From NCBI GenBank assembly GCA_002733735.2, contig NVWT02000012.1, positions 59,222 to 67,552 on the forward strand: a stretch of 8,331 nt of DNA, written 5' to 3'. This DNA is from Robiginitomaculum sp. (GTDB taxonomy: Bacteria; Pseudomonadota; Alphaproteobacteria; Caulobacterales; Maricaulaceae). The notes under the pieces were generated by a model, which saw only the letters and a list, made by a program, of their open reading frames with translations, did not search any database and was not told the origin of the DNA. The position numbers and the translations under genes are program-made. This document shows, piece by piece, positions 1 to 4,912 of the stretch (position 1 is its first letter; each line of letters starts with the position of its first letter).

Positions 1-179
1 AACCTTGATAAGGTACGTTGGCGCACATCAAGGTCAATCACCCCGACTTTGGCACCGGCTCGTAACAAGGAGATGGCAAGGTGAAACGCAATTGTTGACT
101 TTCCAGCTCCACCTTTTTCATTACCAACAACTATTGTATAGGGGCTGGTAACGGTTTGTGGGTTAAACTCTGTCTCCAT
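1..179 (-). CDS. mipZ: MipZ division-site positioning ATPase (5' part, runs off left edge)
   Basis: Only the first 59 codons are present; the gene continues beyond position 1. MipZ is a ParA/MinD-superfamily P-loop ATPase. In Caulobacter it binds the ParB-origin complex, forms a gradient from the poles and inhibits FtsZ polymerisation, so that division occurs at mid-cell. Visible evidence: a deviant Walker A motif, GNEKGGAGKST, at residues 19-29, with the Asn-Glu before the Lys that separates MipZ-type proteins from ordinary ParA (usually NQKGG). It is followed by VIDLDVRQRT at residues 47-56, which matches the MipZ signature after strand 2. The ATG at 179-177 is preceded by a purine-rich GGGCGAGAAAT stretch that can serve as ribosome binding site. 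It diverges from the chaperone gene, so the short space between them must hold both promoters, unless one promoter lies inside the other gene. The downstream switch regions cannot be seen. A general ParA family member is the alternative, but the combined motifs favour MipZ. Confidence 0.87.
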   Translation of the reverse strand, partial: METEFNPQTVTSPYTIVVGNEKGGAGKSTIAFHLAISLLRAGAKVGVIDLDVRQRTLSR

Positions 180-254
180 AATTTATTTCTCGCCCTAAAA
201 GAGAGTGCCATGCCGTCATTTTTTGCAAGCCCCCGCTTTCCCTGCAAGAGCAGT

Positions 255-998
255 ATGACGCGAGTCGCTGTCTCTGTCGGGATATTTTTACTGTTTATGC
301 TGAATAATATCGCGGCCTTGGCACAGATAAACATCGAGCCAACCAGAATAGTACTTGAGCATGATAACCGCACCGCAATAATCACTCTTAGCAACTCAAG
401 TCTGTTGCCACAAATAGTCACACCGGTTTGGACGGATCTTGTCCAAGCCGCAGACGGGGTTTTGCACCCCAGCGGTAAGGAAATAGCTCCATTTGATTAT
501 ACACCGATCAAAATTTGGCCGACCACCGCCATACTAAAGGCAGGAAAAGCCATTAGTTTTTCAGTATTACTTGACCCAGAAAGAGAAATATCCGGTGAAA
601 CCCGTATTCATTTGCGGTTTAATGTTGACCCGCAATTTGGCAACGGCCCCAGATGGGCAGCGGTTATTCCGGTGTTTGTTCGTGATGGTTCATCTAAGAC
701 AGATGTGCAAATACTTGGCGTGAGCGCGCAAGGTAATGAAAGATTGTTGGTAACACTTAAAAAGCTTGGACAAACAAGTCCTCACGGATATTTAGTGGTT
801 TTCGATCAATACGGTAGGCGGCTAGCAACACTAAATAATGTAAATTTATTCTCACAAAACAAACCTGTTACACTTTCTGTCGCCATGGACACATGGCCAA
901 AGGGAGCCATGAAAGTCCGCTATATCGGTGATGCTGAATTTACTGGTATTTTATTTGCCGAACATGCTTTTCAAATTAGCCCTGATCAGTCCCAGTAA
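255..998 (+). CDS. PapD-like periplasmic pilus/fimbrial chaperone
   Basis: A predicted 247-residue exported protein of the PapD (COG3121) chaperone type. These two-domain immunoglobulin-fold proteins hold pilin-like or spore-coat-U-like subunits in the periplasm and hand them to an outer-membrane usher. The start at 255 gives a classic signal peptide: Arg3, hydrophobic residues 4-22 and an ALA|Q cleavage site after residue 23. The mature part opens with INIEPTRIVL (25-34), the first beta strand with the conserved Arg (Arg31). Then come AIITLSN (41-47), a Pro-rich P-T-T-A-I-L-K-A-G segment (89-97) and IPVFVR (138-143) at the end of domain 1. The longer ATG at 156 overlaps the mipZ start and is unlikely. 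An ATG at 210, preceded by AAAAGAGAG, is possible and would add 15 residues. In PapD/FimC the second anchoring basic residue lies in IKLFYR; here the matching place is IPVFVR with Pro, a form I associate with the non-classical chaperone branch. No usher or pilin gene is in the window. The 3' end overlaps the convergent SPOR gene by 23 bases. Confidence 0.78.
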   Translation: MTRVAVSVGIFLLFMLNNIAALAQINIEPTRIVLEHDNRTAIITLSNSSLLPQIVTPVWTDLVQAADGVLHPSGKEIAPFDYTPIKIWPTTAILKAGKAISFSVLLDPEREISGETRIHLRFNVDPQFGNGPRWAAVIPVFVRDGSSKTDVQILGVSAQGNERLLVTLKKLGQTSPHGYLVVFDQYGRRLATLNNVNLFSQNKPVTLSVAMDTWPKGAMKVRYIGDAEFTGILFAEHAFQISPDQSQ

Positions 999-1728
999 AA
1001 TCGGTTTCGATACAAGAAATTCCTTGGCTCTGTAATTGCTGGCAGCGTTTCATTACCTCGGTTTTTGAAAATATTGGCCCAGCCTTTAGCCGCATAAATA
1101 CACCCTTTGCCCCGAGATCAACCTGCTCAATTCGCGCCCTAAGCCCGAAAAAGGCTTCCGGCGCTTTTGCTTTTAGTTCATTCCAACCGGCAATCGCTCG
1201 TGATTGATCACGGTATGAACCTATTTGCATAGCAAAAAACAACGATTTCGCATTATCAAGTTGCGGCGCTGGAGCCAAGACTGGATTATTTGGCTTGGTA
1301 ATATGTTCAGCAGTAGATTTAGGCATTGATGCAAGATGAAGTTTGGCAGCTGGTGCGATCTGTTGTTTCTCCAATGGCAATAATACCGGCAAAGCGTATT
1401 GCGAAGTTGGCTTTGGTTCTGCGGGTAACAATGTCGTTGTTTGGCTTGTTTTTGCAGGCAATGCCGATTGTTTGAAGTTTTTTGTCAGTAATGCATTGGC
1501 CAGTGAGTAAATTTGCGGAGCCAATGGTTTGATTGTTTCCCAATCGTCTTTTGCCCTCACCTCGCGCAATCGTTCAGAAACAACATTGGCAGCAATGCGC
1601 AAATCGCGATCAGATGGCTCCAAATACTCCATTTCCTGCTGTGCGCCAGTAGCATCGATGCGATAATCAACACAGGCAGACAGCAATGGAAACAAAAGCA
1701 ACAGCATAATTGGCAGATGAAATTTCAT
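976..1728 (-). CDS. SPOR-domain lipoprotein
   Basis: A 250-residue predicted lipoprotein. Residues 1-18 form a lipoprotein signal peptide, with hydrophobic 7-16 and lipobox LSAC, so Cys19 would be lipidated. Residue +2 is Val rather than Asp, which by the enterobacterial Lol rule suggests outer-membrane sorting. Residues about 40-85 are helical and charged. About 87-160 is a Pro/Ala/Thr-rich linker with no clear fold. The C-terminal 163-243 reads as a SPOR domain: MQIGSYRDQSRAIAGWNEL (167-185), then FMRLKAGPIFSKTEV (211-225) and an alternating final strand ending CIETDF. SPOR domains bind glycan strands stripped of stem peptides, which accumulate at the division septum, so a role in division, septal wall or lytic-enzyme control is likely but not shown. 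It is the last gene of the minus-strand run, 51 bases after DUF1489, and ends inside the convergent chaperone gene. The ribosome binding site before the ATG is weak (AAGAAG). The SPOR call is firm; an exact orthologue such as RlpA or DipM is not supported, since no RlpA double-psi barrel or peptidase domain is present. Confidence 0.85.
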   Translation of the reverse strand: MKFHLPIMLLLLFPLLSACVDYRIDATGAQQEMEYLEPSDRDLRIAANVVSERLREVRAKDDWETIKPLAPQIYSLANALLTKNFKQSALPAKTSQTTTLLPAEPKPTSQYALPVLLPLEKQQIAPAAKLHLASMPKSTAEHITKPNNPVLAPAPQLDNAKSLFFAMQIGSYRDQSRAIAGWNELKAKAPEAFFGLRARIEQVDLGAKGVFMRLKAGPIFSKTEVMKRCQQLQSQGISCIETDFTGTDQG

Positions 1729-1779
1729 AGCTTCTTATTGCTATGATTTTCCTTGCCGAAAAGTTAATATAGGCTTTGT

Positions 1780-2214
1780 TTACCACGCCCCTAATTTGCG
1801 TAATTCGGCCTCAATATCTTGCGGTAATGAATTAGGTTTTTTCGTGCTGGTTAAATCAGCAGGAGCGTCAGCAGCTGGTAAATAACGCCAGCCCTGAAAC
1901 GGACGACGCTGTTGAATCTCAGTTGCGACAAGGTCATGTTCCAGCACAATTTTACAACGTTTTATGCCGTCATCAGTGGTAATTCTCTCTATCGCAACAA
2001 TGCTTTGGCGCACACAAACCGAGCCCTTGATCACCCAGTAAAGCGAGCCAGACCCAAGTATTTCATCTACTCTTCGTGGCATCATTCGAGTAATGTGAAA
2101 CGGGTTTTGCCGTTCATCCGCCTGCTGCCTGATAAGCTTTTTTACGGCTTGCAATTCGGCCAAATGCTTTATGCTTTTGACGCCGACACATAATTTAACC
2201 AGATGTAAAACCAT
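1780..2214 (-). CDS. DUF1489 family protein
   Basis: A 144-residue cytoplasmic protein with no signal peptide or membrane segment. It opens MVLHLVKLCVGVKSIKHL, the characteristic N-terminus of DUF1489, a family found mainly in alphaproteobacteria and not functionally described to my knowledge. Other typical segments are RMMPRRVDEIL (43-53), SLYWVIKGSVCVRQ (57-70) and a charged RCKIVLEHDLVATEIQQRRPFQGWRYL run (85-111, quoted by key residues: Arg85, Cys86, His92, Arg102, Arg103, Trp108). Length agrees with the family. The Met at 2214 fits the family N-terminus, yet no AGG/GAG-type ribosome binding site is seen before it. A weak promoter-like pair would place the transcript start at or next to the ATG. 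The gene lies between the secreted paralogue pair and the SPOR lipoprotein gene, with about 50 bases on each side. Confidence 0.85.
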   Translation of the reverse strand: MVLHLVKLCVGVKSIKHLAELQAVKKLIRQQADERQNPFHITRMMPRRVDEILGSGSLYWVIKGSVCVRQSIVAIERITTDDGIKRCKIVLEHDLVATEIQQRRPFQGWRYLPAADAPADLTSTKKPNSLPQDIEAELRKLGAW

Positions 2215-2219
2215 AGATA

Positions 2220-2248
2220 TGTGTAGCCAGCATGATGGTTATTGGCAA
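2220..2248 (-). promoter_or_regulatory. Possible sigma-70 promoter for DUF1489 (weak)
   Basis: On the minus strand a TTGCCA (2248-2243) is followed after 17 bases by TACACA (2225-2220), which matches TATAAT at only three positions. Only TATCT separates it from the ATG at 2214, so transcription would start near the A of the start codon and give a leaderless message. This fits the absence of a ribosome binding site. The poor -10 box keeps confidence low. Confidence 0.25.
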
Positions 2249-2264
2249 ACCCAAATATATGAGT

Positions 2265-3020
2265 TTAGCGCTTTTCTATGTCGTAACGCCGCGACACTTC
2301 CTCAACATTGAAGCTTTTTACCAGCACCTTGGCTATCACTTTCACATCCATATTTGTTTCCAGCAATGGCCCATCTAACCAAGCTTGTTGATATTCAGAC
2401 TGCATTGAATAAGCTTTGATTTTCACCATTCTGCTAGCCTTAAACGATTTGGGAGCAAAAATTTTGGTTCGCACGATCATGCCAGATGCCGCATCAAGCT
2501 CGATCTCCCCACTAAGATGTTTGGCAACATCCGCTTTTAGCTGACCACCAGGCATTATATACTCTCCAGCTATTGGAAATAAATATATGGCATTACCATT
2601 TTCGCTGATTGATTGTTGCACAGGCGAGCCGATTAAACCCATAAAGGCCTCAATGTTTTCCGCCGCATGAGCGGTTTTTTCAACATCTGACTGCAAGTCA
2701 TCTTGCTGCTTTTGCGCTAATAGTCCGGCATACCTTTTGGGAGCTGATTGTTCAGTTGGCACTATAATTTGCAACTGCTCGCCATTAGCAAGCGCTGGAT
2801 TAAATGCAATTTCGATCATTAACTCACCACTGGAATGGTGCTGGAATTTATAACTGAAACGCACACCTTGATTAGAGCTTGCCGCAGCCTCTGCTTTTTC
2901 AAAAGCAGATTGCAATTCCACCGGTATTTGTAGCGTGGGTTCACTGTCTTTTTCAGTAGCATTGGCGTTTGTCACGACAAATAAACTCAAAAACAAAATG
3001 GCGATTATTTGGTATCTCAT
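2265..3020 (-). CDS. Secreted protein of unknown function, second of a tandem paralogue pair
   Basis: A 251-residue exported protein of unrecognised function. Residues 1-21 form a signal peptide (Arg2, hydrophobic 4-17, cleavage ANA|T after 21). The mature protein starts with a helical, acidic stretch (about 28-50). It then shows GVRFSY (52-57), a variable middle with a charged helix (about 95-130) and a better conserved C-terminal half: LSGEIELDAAS (169-179), KIFAPKSFKA (186-195), MVKIKAYSM (198-206) and QAWLDGP (212-218). These segments match the upstream neighbour at nearly constant offset, so the two arose by duplication. The GEI-x-x-D / IFAxKxFK pattern resembles beta-rich LolA/LolB-like or outer-membrane sorting-type periplasmic proteins; that fold guess is inference only. 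This copy has lost the SGSALFQKF segment seen near the C-terminus of its sister. The ATG lies 15 bases after the sister's stop, with AGGA nine bases upstream, so co-transcription is very likely. No lipobox is seen, so it is probably a soluble periplasmic protein. Confidence 0.72.
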   Translation of the reverse strand: MRYQIIAILFLSLFVVTNANATEKDSEPTLQIPVELQSAFEKAEAAASSNQGVRFSYKFQHHSSGELMIEIAFNPALANGEQLQIIVPTEQSAPKRYAGLLAQKQQDDLQSDVEKTAHAAENIEAFMGLIGSPVQQSISENGNAIYLFPIAGEYIMPGGQLKADVAKHLSGEIELDAASGMIVRTKIFAPKSFKASRMVKIKAYSMQSEYQQAWLDGPLLETNMDVKVIAKVLVKSFNVEEVSRRYDIEKR

Positions 3021-3035
3021 ACTAATTAGTCCTAA

Positions 3036-3788
3036 TTATTTTTGAACAAAATTGGAAAATGTAATTTCTGATTTTTCGTTGAATTTCTGGAACAATGCCG
3101 ATCCGGAAACTATAGATTCTGATCTTACTTGTACTATCGGCCCTTCGTGCCAAGCCGGGGCAAAATGCAGTTTTATGTCAAATTTTTTGATTTTCGCCAC
3201 CGCCATTGGTTTGAACGGTTTTTCAGCAAATATCCGAAACCAAAGCAATTGCTCACTTGCAACATCAATAGCTATTTCACCTTTAAGGTATTTGAGCATT
3301 TTGCTCATACCCTTATCGTCACCACCATCAGGGTTCATGAAACCTTCGGTCAATTGAATAGCATATTTGGCAATGCCATCTTCTTCGGAAATAAATATCA
3401 GTTCTTTCGCATTATTACCGGGTACTTCCCTCAATATTAAAGCCTGGTCATCTTTGGCATCAGGTTTATGCTCGACATCCTTATCGATTTGCTTTTTCGC
3501 CTGGGCATACACTTCTTCATTCTCGGCAAAGCTGGGGGAAATGACCTGCCATTGCGTAGCTCTATCAGCTAATGGTTGGTAAGCTAAAGAAACCGTATAT
3601 TCCTTTGATCCAGCTACCGAAGTATCCATATTATAAGAAAACCGAACACCATCGGCGGCCACACTACGCGCAACAATATCGTCGCTTACCCGTTGTAGCA
3701 ATGTGTCTGGGTCACTTTGAGCCGTAACTGAAAAGGGGAATATAACAATAGCAATAACTATTGCCAAAAAAGCTTTTACCAAGGGCAT
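3036..3788 (-). CDS. Secreted protein of unknown function, first of a tandem paralogue pair
   Basis: A 250-residue exported protein of unrecognised function. Signal peptide 1-23: Lys5, hydrophobic 7-19, cleavage VTA|Q after 23. Main recognisable segments: GVRFSY (47-52), a charged helix with many Lys/Asp (about 88-115), LKGEIAIDVAS (168-178), RIFAEKPFKP (185-194), MAVAKIKKFD (195-204), PAWHEGP (211-217) and SGSALFQKF (228-236), with a closing TFSNF. This looks like the more typical member of an uncharacterised alphaproteobacterial secreted family; its sister downstream is more diverged at the C-terminus. A LolA-like beta-barrel carrier is conceivable but unproven. The start is well supported: GGAG at 3797-3794 lies five bases before the ATG. 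Upstream is a candidate promoter (3835-3863) whose start region overlaps an inverted repeat (3803-3832), so the pair probably forms its own transcription unit, separate from the oxygenase gene 97 bases upstream. Confidence 0.74.
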   Translation of the reverse strand: MPLVKAFLAIVIAIVIFPFSVTAQSDPDTLLQRVSDDIVARSVAADGVRFSYNMDTSVAGSKEYTVSLAYQPLADRATQWQVISPSFAENEEVYAQAKKQIDKDVEHKPDAKDDQALILREVPGNNAKELIFISEEDGIAKYAIQLTEGFMNPDGGDDKGMSKMLKYLKGEIAIDVASEQLLWFRIFAEKPFKPMAVAKIKKFDIKLHFAPAWHEGPIVQVRSESIVSGSALFQKFNEKSEITFSNFVQK

Positions 3789-3802
3789 AGATGCTCCGCT
3801 TA

Positions 3803-3832
3803 TAATCTAACCGTCCCCACAGCTTTAGATTA
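3803..3832. repeat. Perfect 8-base inverted repeat in the leader of the paralogue pair
   Basis: TAATCTAA (3803-3810) and TTAGATTA (3825-3832) are exact reverse complements separated by 14 bases. The element lies 15-44 bases upstream of the ATG at 3788 and just downstream of the candidate -10 box. It could be an operator for a dimeric regulator spanning the transcript start, or a 5'-end hairpin close to the ribosome binding site. It is not an intrinsic terminator: the stem has only one G-C pair and no U tract follows on either strand. Confidence 0.45.
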
Positions 3833-3834
3833 AC

Positions 3835-3863
3835 TTTCTACCCACAGTAAACGACTTTGGCAA
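3835..3863 (-). promoter_or_regulatory. Candidate sigma-70 promoter for the secreted paralogue pair
   Basis: On the minus strand TTGCCA (3863-3858, five of six to TTGACA) is followed after exactly 17 bases by TAGAAA (3840-3835, four of six to TATAAT). The predicted start falls near 3828, about 40 bases before the ATG at 3788 and inside the right arm of the inverted repeat. The site lies in the only sizeable gap upstream of the pair, which supports it. It was found by eye, without a scoring matrix. Confidence 0.4.
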
Positions 3864-3885
3864 GGAATTATCGAAACTCGATATA

Positions 3886-4833
3886 TTACGCAGCTTTGTT
3901 ACTGGTTTTCTCAAATTCCGCAACACCAGTATTATTATCCAAATCCACCTTAAACTGATAACCTTCTTTTTGTGGTGATTTGCCTTCTACCAGTTTCATT
4001 TTCCGCAAAACCCGTGATGCCGCAAAGCGGATAAAGCGGTTTATCTTGCCTTGGTTCTCTATTCGCGGATTTAGCCCAAGCCGTCGACGCAAAATACCAT
4101 TGGTTATCTGCGCGCCATTTTGGATAATGGTTTGCATAGGCGACCATTCGATAGTTAATGAGACATTCAAATCGCCTTGGTTCATTACCCGATGCGGCGC
4201 ATGTAGCGGCCAAGTAGCAGCCATGCCCGGCTGCATATCAATCACCAATGCATGATCGTCCATTTGTTCATTATATGGAACATCATCATTATGATCATGC
4301 AGTAGAATTTCCTCAACCTCGGTTTCTGGTAAAGTTTGATCATTAATCGGATAAACCCAGACCCGCTTATGCCCACGAATATGCCATAACATCACGTCGG
4401 ATCGGTCAATATGGTATGGAACACCGGCAGTTGGCGAGGATATTAACAATCCCCCCATCATGGTTTGTGGGCGAAACCCGGGCATTTTATCTTGTAATTG
4501 CGCGGTCATTTCCGGCAAGATATGCTGATAATCGGGATTGGTATTCAGAATTTTTCGCAAATTAATCCACAAATGACCCTTGCGAACTGCCGCCAATAGT
4601 TCTTCGCCGCTAAGTGACCCCGGATCGCCACCGCGCCACGAAGCCATATCGTTTACGTCCTTGTTCATCGTGCAGAAATCTGCGTAATCTCTAGGGTGAT
4701 TTTCGATCAATTTGATCAATGCGGCATCAGAGAACATATCGCTCTTGTGCAAATCATGTTGCCATGTAATTGGCTCGACTTTGAACTTAGCTGCTTGCTC
4801 GCTTGAAAAAGACTCTGTGTATGTTTGGCTCAT
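3886..4833 (-). CDS. JmjC/cupin-like Fe(II)/2-oxoglutarate-dependent oxygenase
   Basis: A predicted 315-residue cytoplasmic protein of the cupin-like/JmjC oxygenase class. Such enzymes use Fe(II), O2 and 2-oxoglutarate to hydroxylate protein side chains or small molecules; the substrate here is unknown. Residue numbers are from the Met at 4833. The N-terminal part (about 1-80) is helical. GHLWINLRKIL (86-96) and GGLLISSPTAGVPYHIDRSD (127-146) lead into the metal motif HxD (His141, Asp143). LWHIRGHKRVWVYP (149-162) corresponds to the conserved core strand with its Lys, and TWPLHAPHRVMN (207-218) holds the distal metal His, most likely His214 (His211 is the alternative). All three expected metal ligands are therefore present. 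The tail 231-315 is basic (RRR at 249-251, several Arg/Lys up to 281) and seems specific to this subfamily. The start is set by GGAG six bases upstream; an adjacent in-frame ATG at 4836 would be only three bases from it. It lies between mccA and the secreted paralogues and need not share their function. Confidence 0.8.
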   Translation of the reverse strand: MSQTYTESFSSEQAAKFKVEPITWQHDLHKSDMFSDAALIKLIENHPRDYADFCTMNKDVNDMASWRGGDPGSLSGEELLAAVRKGHLWINLRKILNTNPDYQHILPEMTAQLQDKMPGFRPQTMMGGLLISSPTAGVPYHIDRSDVMLWHIRGHKRVWVYPINDQTLPETEVEEILLHDHNDDVPYNEQMDDHALVIDMQPGMAATWPLHAPHRVMNQGDLNVSLTIEWSPMQTIIQNGAQITNGILRRRLGLNPRIENQGKINRFIRFAASRVLRKMKLVEGKSPQKEGYQFKVDLDNNTGVAEFEKTSNKAA

Positions 4834-4839
4834 CATTCA

Positions 4840-4843
4840 CTCC
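4840..4843 (-). promoter_or_regulatory. Ribosome binding site deciding the oxygenase start
   Basis: GGAG on the minus strand is followed by TGA and then two consecutive in-frame ATG codons. Spacing is three bases to the first (4836) and six to the second (4833). The second is the usual distance and is therefore the preferred start. Confidence 0.6.
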
Positions 4844-4912
4844 ATTAAAGAGCATAATAACAAACAACCATTTGAAATTTAGTGAAGCGGCTTGGTTAGC
4901 AAAGAGTAAAAA

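Noticed and set aside
95..123. Plus-strand TTGACT-N17-TCATTA resembling a promoter for the chaperone
   Set aside because: It lies inside mipZ coding sequence over the Walker A codons, the -10 box is poor, and the leader would be about 125 bases. Coding constraint explains the sequence.
226..250. Two GCAAG direct copies 20 bases apart before the chaperone start
   Set aside because: Five bases repeated twice is not significant, and no further copies continue the spacing.
156..254. Upstream ATG codons at 156 and 210 for the chaperone
   Set aside because: The 156 start overlaps the mipZ start codon and leaves no room for either promoter. The 210 start is possible but gives a long n-region, while 255 gives a textbook signal peptide and the most intergenic space.
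982..989. Perfect palindrome CTGATCAG near the convergent gene ends
   Set aside because: Short, with no loop or U tract, and fully within coding sequence of both genes; expected by chance.
3803..3832. The 8-base inverted repeat as a terminator of the oxygenase transcript
   Set aside because: One G-C pair in the stem, a 14-base loop and no U tract; its position beside a promoter fits a regulatory role better.
3869..3883. Small hairpin TATCGA-AAC-TCGATA just after the oxygenase stop, considered as terminator
   Set aside because: The stem is six pairs and AT-rich, and the minus-strand sequence after it has no T run, so it does not meet intrinsic-terminator criteria.
4866..4897. AACCA...TGGTT inverted pair between mccA and the oxygenase gene
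   Set aside because: Five-base arms with a 22-base loop are expected by chance and there is no U tract in a terminator position.
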